A DNA stretch of 64,000 nt from Hygrophila difformis (lineage: Eukaryota; Streptophyta; Magnoliopsida; Lamiales; Acanthaceae). A model generated the notes under the pieces. That model ran no database searches, had not been told where the DNA came from, and worked only from the letters and a program-made list of their open reading frames with translations. Shown piece by piece: positions 46,703 through 57,510 of the stretch. A program made the translations under genes and the position numbers. Numbering within the stretch: position 1 is the first letter of the stretch; each line of letters starts with the position of its first letter. Location: positions 28,212,174 through 28,276,173 of the forward strand of contig JAOANR010000010.1 of the NCBI GenBank assembly GCA_030278955.1. The letters are read 5' to 3'.

Positions 46703-48002
46703 CTACCGACGCATGTAGTCGTACATCTGCCGCACATAGGCGTACATGTCGGACATGGTGGCCTGCTGCTGAGCCTGCCTCGTAGTGAACGAATCCATAC
46801 GGGTCTGGTAGAAGTCGAATCTAGCATCGATGGCGTCATAACGAGCCTGCCCAGCTGCAAACCCGGCATCCATACCGACCCTGCATCTCCTGCATCATCT
46901 GCAGCATATGAGCCATCTCCTGCCCCTGAGGTGCCACTGCAGGAGGTGGAACTACTGGAGGAGGGGGTGGCTGCTCCGGTGGTACGACAAGGATCAAGCC
47001 GCCATCATCAGGCTGCGGGCGAAGTACAGGACGGGGAGCCCCACGACGTAAGGCGCCACGCCGGGCAACATAAGTCGAGATACAGTAGCAGCTGCCCGCC
47101 ACCAGATCGTACGGATCTGTCTCCGGTGTCGTGCGGATCCCCTGCGCCGCGCACAATCCACAGATGAGGTGAACATGGGTAATCACCCTACTCCCTCGTC
47201 CTCTCCGCATACCCCACAAGTTGTCCTCGATACAAGCACCTACATTCACCCTACCATCGCGCGCGATAAAGCAAATGGTCTCGTAGACGTGATCCAGAAC
47301 AATGTGGCTCCTGGTAATCGGCCGGACGCGCCCTAACCATATCTGGGCAAGCTCTCGCCAAGGGGAGTCCATCGTCGTCAAACGCAGCTCATGATCGTGC
47401 TCGAGCTGAGGAGGCACCACGGTGCATAAGACATCCCACGCAGGAGCAAGAACACGTCGCTCAGGCTGTGGGCGGAATGCGCCATCGTCAGGCAAGCCAA
47501 AATAGACATTGATCACCCGAGCACTGAAGTCGAGATAGCGACCACGAACCCATACCCGAGATAGGTCGTCACCCTCCCCGAGACCGCCAATGTTGGCGAT
47601 AACCTCCATAGCCAAATAACCGGAGGCAACGCCCTCGGGATGACGTGCAAACCCGGTCCACTGCAAGTACTCCAAGACTGCACTGACCCTGTCATCGCCC
47701 AAATGATCAGGGTATATGCCTCTCTCGGGAGCGTAAGCCCTGTTTCGACGAAGCTCGTCGAAGTAAAAGTCCTGGGCAGCCCTCGTCCTAAACCGGAACC
47801 TGTCGTGCCGGTGAGGACGCACCTCGTCAGGGAGACCCCTGAGTCTCGGGCCCCGCTGCTCCTCATCCTCCTCTGGCTCGCTCTCGTCGAAATCAGGCAT
47901 CGCCGGAGCGGCATGGCTGGGGCCAGCCTCATCAGTAACTCGTCTCCTAGTCCTCGGAGGACACACGAGAGACGCCAAAACGACCCACAAAAAGAGCAAC
48001 AT
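46703..48002 (-). pseudogene. Antisense gene: plant transposon-protein-type domain protein, element D
   Basis: A 388-aa frame from ATG 48002, antisense to the element. After an acidic N-terminus comes a folded region of about 220 residues (FYFDELRRNRAYAPERGIYP, VINVYFGLPDD, WRELAQIWLGRVRPITRSH, RDGRVNVGACI, VITHVHLICGLCAAQGI). Then a Pro-rich linker and a Met/Gln-rich helix. The pattern fits the 'putative plant transposon protein' family carried by many plant retroelements; function unknown. A single-base frameshift near 46871 hides about 55 further codons ending at 46703 (YAYVRQMYDYM). ATG sits just after an acceptor (TAATTTGCAG), so the 5' UTR is probably spliced. Confidence 0.7.
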
Positions 48003-48003
48003 C

Positions 48004-48625
48004 CTGCAAATTACCCAATACCAATTATAAGACTAAATTCCACAAAAAAGTCAAGCAAAAATACGTAAGGGGCATCAATATACACTTCCAACGTGAATAT
48101 ACCATAAGAACATCAAATCCTACCGTTTGCTAAGACCAACCAGGAGGTAATCTAGACAAAGGATATGCTCAAACTAGTGCCCAAAACCTTTGTGGCATTT
48201 CGTCGAACACGTTATGTGCGCAATAAACCAAAACCTAAGCTACTAACAACACACGGAAGTTGCCCACAAAACGAAACAATCACTCAAATAACAACACACC
48301 ATTTCCGTACAGCACCAAACAACAAAGAAATGAGCTAATAATCTCAACCAATAACAACCAAACATCAAAAACCTCAAAGTCTTTCTAAAGATTTAAATCC
48401 AACAAGAATTTGTTAAAAACGTAACCACATTGGGGCATAAATACAAGCGGGGCAACAAGAGTAACATCAATTATTACATATGGTTGCTAATTTGCACTAA
48501 TCAAGCCTAAAAATAACAAACCCCCAATTTTTGTACATAAACCCTAATTCCTAAATCACTTCAACAAATCAAGTCATTCAAAGCATAAAAATTGAAATTA
48601 GTAAGTGGGTTTAGTAGATTCATAC
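48004..48625 (-). other. Probable 5'-UTR intron of the antisense gene
   Basis: Minus-strand donor CCAAG|GTATGA at 48625 and acceptor TTTGCAG at 48004, one base before the ATG at 48002. AT-rich interior without an ORF. Confidence 0.55.
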
Positions 48626-49080
48626 CTTGGTGAGTGAAATTGAAGTCGAAATCAAGCAAACGAGAAGTTAACTCGCCGGATTTAGAGAGAATTGGGGGTG
48701 TGGTCTCAAATGGGAAATGGGGGAAGTGGCTCGCGCGGAGCGCGAGCCCTATTTTCTCGAACAGGGGCAGCCGCGCGCTCGCCGCGCGCTGAGGCCCCAT
48801 ACCGCGCGGCCACCGCGCGGGACCCGGAGGGAGTCTTATTTTTTTTCCTGTTTTGCTTAATCTCTTTTGCTATACACCCCTCACTCAACCCGGGCATATA
48901 TTGGCGGTGAGATACAACGACATGGGATATCACCGACATCATTCCTGAAAAAGACAGTAGAATTGCCTCGCATTCTTTTTTTTTGTAAGGCAATAGAAAA
49001 CCCTCGGGACGGAGAAACATAAGAACCATAAGAAATCCTGTGAAGAGTGGGAAACCGCTTATTGACTAGCGTCACCACCC
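48626..49080 (-). promoter_or_regulatory. Presumed first exon and promoter region of the antisense gene
   Basis: GC-rich DNA with CCGCGCGGCCACCGCGCGG at about 48810, also present in the LTR U3. No clear TATA box was found; the assignment rests on the intron at 48004-48625. Confidence 0.35.
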
Positions 49081-49101
49081 CAATCTGTTTGTATTCACGA
49101 T

Positions 49102-49380
49102 GTATTCCGCGACTCCCAATTGAAGAAGTATGTGCACGATCCGACCCATGTACTCCAACCGGAAGAAGTCGAATTTGAGGATGACCTGAGTTATGAGGAA
49201 GTTCCGATGCGAATACTGGACACAATGGAGAGAGTAACGAGGAATAAGACCGTGAGAATGGTCAAGGTCCTTTGGTCCAACCACGAGACGGAGACGGCAA
49301 CGTGGGAGTTGGAGGCCGACATGAAACAACGTTACCCTACCCTCTTCCAAGATGAACCGGCCACAGTTATGGGGACATAA
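49102..49380 (+). pseudogene. Integrase C-terminus (chromodomain) remnant, element D
   Basis: The frame (ATG at 49120) reads [20 protein letters not shown], then VLWSNHETETATWELEADM and ends YPTLFQDEPATVMGT. It matches the last ~85 residues of the element A polyprotein, including the chromodomain-like segment, and stops just before the polypurine tract. The rest of pol is deleted. It may persist only because it adjoins the 3' priming region. Confidence 0.9.
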
Positions 49381-49387
49381 CTGTATT

Positions 49388-49403
49388 CTTAATGGGGGGA
49401 GGA
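49388..49403 (+). promoter_or_regulatory. Polypurine tract of element D
   Basis: TTAATGGGGGGAGGA directly before the LTR start TGTAACACCC at 49404. Confidence 0.85.
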
Positions 49404-52218
49404 TGTAACACCCGAGAAAAACAAATTCAAATTGTTTTGAACTACGTCATGACTTGATCCCTTCACAGGGTACGTAGGCAGCTTGGAACTAATTTCTAAG
49501 TTCAGTCACGAAATAAATCACAAAATAAATCACAAATTAAGTCATAAAATAAATCACGAGATAAATCACAAGATCGATCGCAAGAATGATAGGAGGAGTT
49601 GGAACTAATTTAAACTAGACTACTTAGGGCACGGAGATGTTACGAGCAATAAGCCGAACTCGTAACAAGTTTAAGGTGAAGATGCCGAACCGGAGACGAC
49701 CCGAGGAGTCGAGCTAACACATAGGGGGTAGAAAACCGATAGAGGAAAGCAAGGAAAGACCCGACGGAACATGCGAACCGCCGAACCGGCTGGTCCGACC
49801 GTCCCACGCCCACCGCGCGGACGAAGGCGTCGCGACGCCAGGCCTGGCACGCGTGCTCCACGCGGCCATAGGCGTGGGTGCGCGCCACCTCCGCGCCAGA
49901 GGAGCTAAAGGTGTAATCTTTCCATTCGGGGGTGATTTTCTTGCCTAAATTACGATTCCCTTCGAGGGAAACCGAATTCCAGCCTTAAGGAAGGCTTAAG
50001 GGTGGCTGGGGAGCCTCAAAAACCCTAATCCCACAGAAACCAATCCCCACAATACTCTCAAACTTCCTCTCCAAGCCAAACTCTCCCGACGAAACTTTCC
50101 GGCGAACATTCCGGCGACGACGAGGCGAACGGGACTGAGCCACTGCCTCATAGAACCTTGGTAAGTCTTAATATAGTGTTCCATCTGTCCATAAGTCTCC
50201 AAAACTCGGATTCTAACCCTTTTTCCTTACTACGATTTCACGTCGGAAAATGAACAAAAAGCGATCGGAGAAGTTGGTCGTTCGTCGTGACCCTAGGACA
50301 TCCGGAAACCCAATCCAGCAACCCTATTCTCTAACTAAGTAAGTTAAGACCTTACTCACAAATTTTTGTGGTTTATTGTTGTTTAAAACTCGAGATCTAT
50401 ACCCGTAACGAAAACCGCTTTTCAAAAACCCTATTTTCGTCCAATTTCAAAAACTCGTCTAAAACTCGACCTTTGGGAATTCAAACCAAAAACTTTTCAA
50501 CATAGATTTTGTTCCTAAGACTTTAATCTATCTTGTGTCCAAATTTCAGCCATTGACATTAAGATTTGCTATCCCAAATCGCGCCGTAAACTTTCTGTGA
50601 CAAACAGAACATTTGAAACCATTGACAGAAATCATCACTCGACTTGATGCATGTTTTTCACCCGTTTTTAGAATGATTTAACTTTGCATTTTTAAACAAA
50701 AGTTGTAGATAAATGTGTCTAGATTATGCATATAAAATTTCATGGATTTTGGAGTTCATTTGATATGTCAAAACGGCCGAATTCAGAACTGTTTAAAACT
50801 ACCTTTTTGGGTCCGCGCGTGTACAGCGTGTTGTGGTCAATTTTTGAACACCTAAAATTCATTATTTCTAATTTCTTAAAACATGAAAGTTGTTCCTTAA
50901 TGTGTTTTGTATCTCCTGTAGAAATTTCGGATCAATTGGCTTTGAAATGAATTTTTAATCAGCGTCGCACGTACCTGTGACGAAATCAGTTTTTGAGACA
51001 GAAATTATCTTTTGTAAAGAACTCAAATTTTGACTCACTTCGAAACCTTATTTCCAAAAACTTAAAACATGAAAGTTGTTTGTGTGTGTGTTTTTGAGCT
51101 ACTGTGTAAATTTCAGAATTTTTGGTGTAAAAATGAATTTTTAATTAAGAATGGCGCAAACTGCGTCAAACCGGATTTTTTTCGAACTAGAGAAAACTCG
51201 AACTATGAAACGCGATATCGAATCTTTTGATCACTTGAAATACGAACTTTCGAAAAATCCCGTGCACTAGGCTGAGCCGATCTTCATGCTAATCATTATC
51301 TTTGAGACTGCCTCGTTAGTGGTCTCCTTACTATCTGAGATTGCCTCGTTAGTGATCTCGCGCGCTGTGTTTTGGATCGCCTCGTTAGTGGTCCTACTAT
51401 CTTTTGAGACTGCCTCGTTAGTGGTCTCCCATTGTTGTGGACTGCCTCGTTAGTGGTCTCCCATTGTTGTGGACTGCCTCGTTAGTGGTCCTATGTTGAG
51501 ATTGCCTCGTTAGTGATCTCCCGGTATGGTGTCATCTTCTTAGTTTGCGGGATAAATTATAAAAGACTTGTGTGAGTGTTAATTACGCTTAAATCCTATT
51601 TACCATGTTTTTAAATTACGCATTTAAATTACGTCATTAAATTATGCCTTTAAATTCCGCCTTTAAAATTTAGTCTTTTAAATTATGCATTTTCGTCTTT
51701 GATAAATTAATCATGTTTTTCCGCTGCGAATAAAATATGGATTTTAAATGAATGCATAAAAAGGTAAAAATCTTTGGATTTGAACACATGGAACCCCTTA
51801 AATTGTTAGTTAGGGATTAACTTACTCGGTATATTTTTATACTGATAAACCGTTGTTATTTTTCTCTTACAGAGTATGTCGAGTGACGCATTGCATATGC
51901 ACTTGGGGGAAACCATAATGGACATTTTAAATTCTGCATCGTACTGTTTTACCGGGTCTGTTAAACCCGAAGATTTGGCCATGTTGGCCGTAATTTACTT
52001 TCCGCTGCATTTACTCTATTTATTTTTCGCGCATGATGATTACTACTATCGTATTTTAAATTAAGTATTATAAATTTCCGGACTAAATCTTGAAATGTTT
52101 TAAATCTTTTACATACCCACAAGCCTTGCATTTCCTTAGTGAGCTCGGGAAGCCGTGTCTTGCTAGGGAGATGTGCCGGTGACATCCCGGCCTGGGTTAT
52201 CAAATACGGGGTGTTACA
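49404..52218 (+). repeat. 3' LTR of element D
   Basis: 2815 bp. It differs from the 5' LTR by a GC-rich deletion in U3 (near 49800), one extra hairpin unit and scattered substitutions. Donor at 50161, acceptor at 51872. Confidence 0.95.
51304..51520 (+). repeat. Seven-unit hairpin array, 3' LTR of D
   Basis: Same units as at 44314-44498 plus one extra GGACTGCCTCGTTAGTGGTC-type unit, a gain or loss of one unit since insertion. Confidence 0.88.
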
Positions 52219-52286
52219 ACATAATCCTATGTTAGAATCATTTTCGTGAAGAAACGTTTTTCATTTATATGTTTAAAAAAGTATTA

Positions 52287-52559
52287 CTCCCTCCGTCTCA
52301 TATTTATCTTCTTACTTTCCATTTTTGGACGTCCCACATTTATCTTCCTACCCCAAAAAGGGAATTTTTTTTTACTAAAATGTCCCTACATGTCCATGTA
52401 TTTACAGAAAAACCAATCCTTAATTTTACTAACAATTGCACTACAAGACAAAAAGAGACAATTTTACCCCTCAAAAAGTACACATGAAAATAATAAAATA
52501 CAACTTTCTTAAACTCCGTATCTACAGTGTCGAAGAAGATAAATATGGGACGGAGGGAG
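52287..52559. mobile_element. Stowaway-type MITE
   Basis: Terminal inverted repeats CTCCCTCCGTCTCATATTTA / its mirror (AAATATGGGACGGAGGGAG), flanked by TA at 52285-52286 and 52560-52561. 273 bp, non-coding, Tc1/Mariner type. Confidence 0.92.
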
Positions 52560-52561
52560 TA

Positions 52562-52919
52562 TATATTTATTTTGACCATTCTAACCCTTTTCATTTATAA
52601 CTGTTGGATATATTTTAATGGATGAGATTTTGAGTGTCTTGACATATGGACATTATTTTTTATGTATTGTAACCTTACCGTTTTTGAAGTAGTAATGTTT
52701 CTCGTACATAATGGTTGCACAATGCTAATATATGTAGATTTGTGTGTTGCTTTATATATTTTATTGTGTTGCATGATACTCATTACGTGCAATTGTCGGT
52801 GGTAAAATTAATAGTTGATCATTGCCCCTAAAATATTCATTATGGTGTTTTGTGCTGGTGGCATTTGTATATCGTGATGGGTTGTACACGCTAATGTACT
52901 TTATCTATTTCTTCTATTA
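52562..52919. other. AT-rich stretch without recognisable feature
   Basis: No ORF or repeat recognised between the MITE and the Helitron-like start. Confidence 0.6.
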
Positions 52920-53140
52920 TCTATACTATAAACGGGAGAGCCGAATCTGGCCAAATCCTCCAATTGAATTTTCAACCATTGGATCATAAATTCAATTTTG
53001 TATCCTAGCCGTTGATTTCTTAATGGATTTTATATTTCTTCTCCTCGTTCTTTTCCTCGTTCTCTCATCTCATCTCTTTTCGTATTTCCTCAGCCCTAAT
53101 TCATCTCCCTGCGCACTTCCCACTCGCTGTTCGTTGCGCT

Positions 53141-53347
53141 GTGACCCAACGCCGCTCCTCCCCTTGTGCCGCCGGCCTCGGATCTGGTTTCGGAGCCCCA
53201 TTACAGATCTTGCCTGGAAAGAACCCACCTTCACTGCCGCCTTCAGAAATCGGGCAGGCCCCTCGCTTCTCCACTCACGCGCTTTACGATATCGCCGGAA
53301 CTCCCGGACTGCCCGCCGATGTTAGCCATATCAATACTAGATCTGAG
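53141..53347 (+). pseudogene. Putative first exon of a captured, unidentified gene
   Basis: GC-rich frame with [20 protein letters not shown] and [20 protein letters not shown], followed by a donor (TCTGAG|GTATAG) at 53348. It looks like a protein N-terminus but I do not recognise it. Confidence 0.4.
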
Positions 53348-53647
53348 GTATAGGGTTACTTTTAGATTTTGGGTTGTCAGCATTCGTCTCTGCCCGAGCC
53401 CGTCGTCGTCTGCCTCAGTCTTCCTCCTCCGTTCCTACCATCTGCCTTCTTTAGTGCGTGGGTTTAGGGTTCCGAATTAGGTATCTATTCTTGATATTTA
53501 ATTTGTGCCCTAAGTGTTAATTTGTTGAAGTTCCTCAATGTTCCTTTGTCTTTCATTTCCATATTCCTGTATTCCCCTGCATCTTTCCGAGGGTTTATCT
53601 AGGGTTTTAATGATTCTATACTCCGCAGTTTCGTCCGGCTTTGAGGG

Positions 53648-53779
53648 ATGGGAGCAGATAAAGGGAAGAAGCAGAAGGTTGGAGATGTGGATGAAGAGAA
53701 AAACGGGACTGGCCGCATTGACTGAGAGCTTCTTGTCTCCATTGAAAAGCTTTAGGAAATTCAGGACGAGCTTGAAAAG
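53648..53779 (+). pseudogene. SET/NAP1-related (NRP) histone chaperone, first exon, broken
   Basis: ATG at 53648 gives MGADKGKKQKVGDVDEEKNG and then ELLVSIEKL and EIQDELEKV, the N-terminal dimerisation helix start of plant SET/NRP histone chaperones. A TGA stands before ELL and a TAG replaces the codon before EIQ, so translation is stopped twice. A GT donor follows at 53780. No further NRP exon was recognised. Confidence 0.82.
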
Positions 53780-54099
53780 GTAGATGCTTCAAATTGGGGA
53801 TAAATTTATGCTCATTTCTGTTGGACAATTGATTTTGCTGTACATTTCTTGATGCCTTCAGCTTTATCACATGGAAGTCTTGTGAAGTTTTGAGCATTCA
53901 TTTTGTTTTCTTAGCTGTTTTTGTGCTGATTGCGAAGACGGGATGGAAATCCTTTTCGAGGTTCTTGAAGGTTAGCTTTTAATTAATATTTTGGTGACTT
54001 AGTAATTACATTTTTTGTGGTAGTAAGTTTCTCAATTGCCCCTATCTGCATTTTCCATTGATCTCGTGTCATTGTTGTGTTTTCTGTTTACATTTGCCC

Positions 54100-54190
54100 T
54101 ACGAGAGCCTTCTGTTGTGCCCATATTTGCGCTGGACAGAATACACAACATTTATGCGTCTTGTTCTTGGCCGCAGCTTCTCACTTCGAG
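54100..54190 (+). pseudogene. Possible exon fragment, unknown gene
   Basis: Open stretch LREPSVVPIFALDRIHNIYA ending before a GT at 54191. Not recognised. Confidence 0.25.
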
Positions 54191-54253
54191 GTACTTTGCT
54201 ATTTTAATTAGCCTCTGGTTTGGCGAATCAATTACGATGAGCTGTAGATGTTC

Positions 54254-54532
54254 TTAAATAGATAATATTATGACATTATAAAATAGATAATATTATGACA
54301 TAATGGCCAAATATATACCTTGGGGAAAGTAATAAAAAGGGCCATTACAAGGAGTCTATTCCACTTTTAGGCCATTATAGGTTGAATTTCCAGAATTAGG
54401 CCATTACAAACACATGTTGAATGAAATTAAGCCATAAGGACCAATTTGAAAATTAATTAATTCCCAACAACTTTTCCTTTCTTTCATTAAAACCCCAATA
54501 AAGTTTGACTTTATTTATTTTAGTCCTTTGTC
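54254..54532. repeat. Left inverted-repeat arm around the caulimovirid
   Basis: It begins TTAAATAGATAATATTATGA. The outer 24 bp are a perfect mirror of 62186-62209, and about 200 bp further in (AGGCCATTACAAGG, AAATTAAG, TTTCATT..ACCCC) are mirrored at roughly 70% in 61900-62115. Confidence 0.75.
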
Positions 54533-54582
54533 AATATACTTAAGTTTTCACTATATAAATGACACCCAATGCGCTTGAAAAT

Positions 54583-54594
54583 TGGTATCAGAGC
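54583..54594 (+). promoter_or_regulatory. Minus-strand primer site of the caulimovirid (tRNA-iMet)
   Basis: TGGTATCAGAGC, the primer site used by caulimovirids, in the leader 169 bp before the first ORF. Confidence 0.9.
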
Positions 54595-54762
54595 CTAGGT
54601 TTTATTGAAGAACATATTAATTATATTATTTATAATATTTTATTTCTTAATGGAGAAGATTTAATTATTTAATGGATTCAATTAATTTGAAACCCACAAG
54701 TTATTTCCAAATTTTGGAAATAAAAAATAGAAAATTCCAAAGGAATTTCTTGAACTTGTCCC

Positions 54763-55185
54763 ATGGACAAGATATTATCAAAATCAGTTTCTTTCCTAAA
54801 AATGAGAGGAACGGACTGGAAAGAAATTGATCCGGATAGCTCTAAGTTATCAAAAGACTTAAGAGAAATCCAAAAGACGATTCAAGATTTTGGTAACCGG
54901 GTATTAATTATACCTGGGAAAATAGATAACTTGAATCAGACAACAGATGAGATCTTGAAAGTATTTCAAGACCTAAAGAAAGAAATTTTGAATCTGAAAT
55001 TTGACATTTCGGATATCAAGAAAAGGCAGAAGGATATTCCTGGATCTTCCAAGAATAACCAAGCCAATATTAGAGATGCATTCGGACCAGTACAAGCTTT
55101 ACATCAAAAGGGTAAAGCAACTATGGTTCCAAAGCAGAAATCACAAGAAGAGCTTATGATCGATATCCTGAAAACAGTCGAATGA
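54763..55185 (+). CDS. Caulimovirid small coiled-coil protein
   Basis: 140 aa, first ORF after the primer site. Residues 25-95 are heptad-like and charged (IDNLNQTTDEILKVFQDLKK), predicting a coiled coil. The C-terminus is Lys-rich. Size and coiled coil resemble the virion-associated proteins of caulimoviruses, though position differs; this is an inference. It ends in an ATGA overlap with the coat protein ORF. Confidence 0.6.
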   Translation: MDKILSKSVSFLKMRGTDWKEIDPDSSKLSKDLREIQKTIQDFGNRVLIIPGKIDNLNQTTDEILKVFQDLKKEILNLKFDISDIKKRQKDIPGSSKNNQANIRDAFGPVQALHQKGKATMVPKQKSQEELMIDILKTVE

Positions 55186-56630
55186 GTGTTTCCAGGGCAG
55201 ATCTATCAGATCTACAAGAATTAGCAGAATCATTTTCCCAACTTGGGATTATGGATCTGGTTAATGTAAAACCCAATGAAGTACTTCAATTGGGTTATGC
55301 GGAAGGATCAGGATCCAACGTGACCCACGATGGACCGCCTGATGTTCCAATGAGAGAAAGTACAGACTTCTACATGAACAGGTATCCTGAGGTGCATCTC
55401 AATGCAAGACGAAACCCAGGACGGAACCCAAGTAGAGCACCAGAATCCACACCGTGGGCCAAGACGATGTTACAACCATTAAATCCATATGGCATAACAC
55501 TAAACCTCGACGTTATCGACTTCCGAAACATCGAAGACCTGATCGATGAATGGGTAGCTTCAATGAAGATTGCAGCAACCACCCTGGAACTCGATAAAGA
55601 AAACTTTGTCAGATTAATAGAGCTGAGTCTCGAAGGATCGGCAAAGCTGGGCTGGAAAAACTCCACGGCTGCTTTAAAGGAGCAAATACTTGAAGGAGAA
55701 TCCAAAAGCACAATCTGCGAAAGGTTTGGCCTCTTATTCAAAACCCATTTTGTAGGAGATGGTTATTTTGAAGAACAGAGAACAGAAAAAATCAAAGTCT
55801 ATACCCAAGCACTGTTGGGTATGGAGTTAAGAAGTATTTGCGCAGTAGACGAATATATCTACTGGTTTCGTAAATACTATTTTCGGAGTGAAATGACAGC
55901 CGAAGTAGCATGTCCCATGTTCTTTGCAAAAATCTGCAGCCCATGGAGAGAAATGTTGATCCAATCGTACACAGTACCCCCTGGTACAGTGGACTCAATA
56001 GCTCGAAGAATGTCCTTCTTAAAGGATAAGCTCAGAGAATGGTGTCAACAGGCAGCAGCCCAAAAGAACATCAAGAGACTAAGAGGTAAAATAAAAAGAA
56101 CTCCTCTTTGCTGTGAAAATAACGATTTTCCAACAATTATAGGAGAATCAGGAGAAAAGAGGAAAAAGAAGAAGAGTCGGGGCTCATACAGTAGGAGTTT
56201 CAGAAGACCTCCATTCCGAAGAAGAAGAGCATGGTGGTCCAAGAGCAAGGCCAGATCATACAAAACTGGACAAAGAACGGGAACGACGAAGAGTTCATCC
56301 CAAGGTTCAACTAGCTCAGCAGCAAGGAGCACGGGGAGAATGACGTCCAAGAGAACATTCAGACGAGCCCATACCCGAGCCAACGAAAGTTTCAAGGACT
56401 GCAACTGTTGGAAGTGTGGAGCCAGAGGTCATATCTCACCCGATTGCCCTCAGAATCGTGAGGTACGAATGTACGAAGCCACGGAGGATATCGTGGAAGC
56501 AGTCTACCATGGAAAGCTGGTACCAGTCTATCAATTTGAGGACATCCCCTCGGATGAAAGCATCTACGAGGAAGAATTAAGAAGTGACTCGGACTCATAT
56601 TCAGATGGATCTTCAACCGAGTCTGACTGA
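55182..56630 (+). CDS. Caulimovirid coat protein
   Basis: 482 aa, intact. The central part (residues ~100-300) resembles a capsid core. A strongly basic Arg/Lys-rich region lies at ~325-400, followed by the CCHC zinc knuckle CWKCGARGHISPDC near residue 408 and an acidic Ser/Asp/Glu-rich tail. This order (core, basic, CCHC, acidic end) is that of pararetroviral coat proteins. Its start overlaps the previous stop (ATGA), and its end overlaps the movement-protein ORF by 47 bases. Confidence 0.85.
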   Translation: MSVSRADLSDLQELAESFSQLGIMDLVNVKPNEVLQLGYAEGSGSNVTHDGPPDVPMRESTDFYMNRYPEVHLNARRNPGRNPSRAPESTPWAKTMLQPLNPYGITLNLDVIDFRNIEDLIDEWVASMKIAATTLELDKENFVRLIELSLEGSAKLGWKNSTAALKEQILEGESKSTICERFGLLFKTHFVGDGYFEEQRTEKIKVYTQALLGMELRSICAVDEYIYWFRKYYFRSEMTAEVACPMFFAKICSPWREMLIQSYTVPPGTVDSIARRMSFLKDKLREWCQQAAAQKNIKRLRGKIKRTPLCCENNDFPTIIGESGEKRKKKKSRGSYSRSFRRPPFRRRRAWWSKSKARSYKTGQRTGTTKSSSQGSTSSAARSTGRMTSKRTFRRAHTRANESFKDCNCWKCGARGHISPDCPQNREVRMYEATEDIVEAVYHGKLVPVYQFEDIPSDESIYEEELRSDSDSYSDGSSTESD

Positions 56631-57510
56631 AGAAGACAGGATTCAGACCACTGAAAACCTGTCTGGATTCTTTTCAAGGATGACGATCTCGAATCGAACC
56701 ATGGAAAGAATAATGCGACAAGATTCCAACCTCAGCCCATATGACGGATTCAGAATCGGCGGGATTGGACGAGTTCTTAACCAGATGGGACTCAACCAGA
56801 GAAGACATAACATCATCTACAAGGTAAGTGCAGGTGAGTTTGCAATTCCTATGGAACTTACTTGTAATGTTATGGATATGCAATTAATTCCGAAAGAAGA
56901 AATTCTTGAGGAATTAAGCAGAATGAAGGAGGAAATCGCCATTACTATGAAATGGATCCACATAGGAGCCATTGAAGTAGTAATTAAGGCAACCTTCAAA
57001 GAAGGCATTGATTCTGAATTGCATCTATCAGTCACTGATAGAAGAATCAATAACCTTAGAGATGGTCTTCTTGGAACTATGGTAGGAAATTTATATGCTG
57101 GGAAGTTAATGTTTGACGTACATCCTAGAATTTCCTATAACTTAGCTGACCAAGATTTTAGTAGAGTTCTAACCCTTCATCAGGATTTTAAAAGAAAAGA
57201 TCTGATGAAAGAAGGGAACATGCCATATTCTATAACTTATAGAATCTCTTATGCACTTTCCAATAGTCATCATTCTGACTTATTTCTCAGGAAAGAATAT
57301 ATAGAAATTCCTAGAATTTTCAAGGAATTTGCTAAAGTTATGACTCCAAATCCTACCCAGATTCCAAGGTTAGGAGGAGTAGACATACAAATAAGAGATC
57401 ATCCAATTCTAGACAGATCAACGAGTGCTAGAATTGAGTACGCAAGCCGTATGTCTTTTCGGAAGACAGAATTATGGCATATAAAGGGAAGGAGTTCATC
57501 AAAGATCTAA
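56584..57510 (+). CDS. Caulimovirid movement protein (30K type)
   Basis: 308 aa, intact. It shows features of the 30K movement-protein family: a beta-rich centre with AIEVVIKATFKEGIDSELHL, the conserved D in SVTDRRINN and a G further on (DGLLGTMVGNLYAGKLMF), then YSITYRISYALSNSHH. In plants such proteins open plasmodesmata for cell-to-cell spread. Overlaps coat protein (47 bases) and the next ORF (37 bases). A start further in, at a later Met, is possible. Confidence 0.78.
   Translation: MTRTHIQMDLQPSLTEEDRIQTTENLSGFFSRMTISNRTMERIMRQDSNLSPYDGFRIGGIGRVLNQMGLNQRRHNIIYKVSAGEFAIPMELTCNVMDMQLIPKEEILEELSRMKEEIAITMKWIHIGAIEVVIKATFKEGIDSELHLSVTDRRINNLRDGLLGTMVGNLYAGKLMFDVHPRISYNLADQDFSRVLTLHQDFKRKDLMKEGNMPYSITYRISYALSNSHHSDLFLRKEYIEIPRIFKEFAKVMTPNPTQIPRLGGVDIQIRDHPILDRSTSARIEYASRMSFRKTELWHIKGRSSSKI

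Larger units (their letters stand above)
42401..52218 (+). mobile_element. Complete non-autonomous Tekay-related element (D)
   Basis: 9818 bp with LTRs 42401-45195 and 49404-52218, TSD ACATA, PBS and polypurine tract. Between them are the pre-gag ORF, an antisense gene (46703-48002) and the last ~85 codons of integrase. Gag, protease, RT and RNase H are gone, so it must depend on a helper such as an A-like element. The LTRs differ more than those of A, so the insertion is older. Confidence 0.94.

Noticed and set aside
47640..48068. Plus-strand 142-aa ORF
   Set aside because: Shadow of the antisense gene, which has the recognisable domain and better codon pattern.
54254..54532. The inverted arms as LTRs of a retroelement
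   Set aside because: The copies are inverted, not direct, and lack TG...CA ends.
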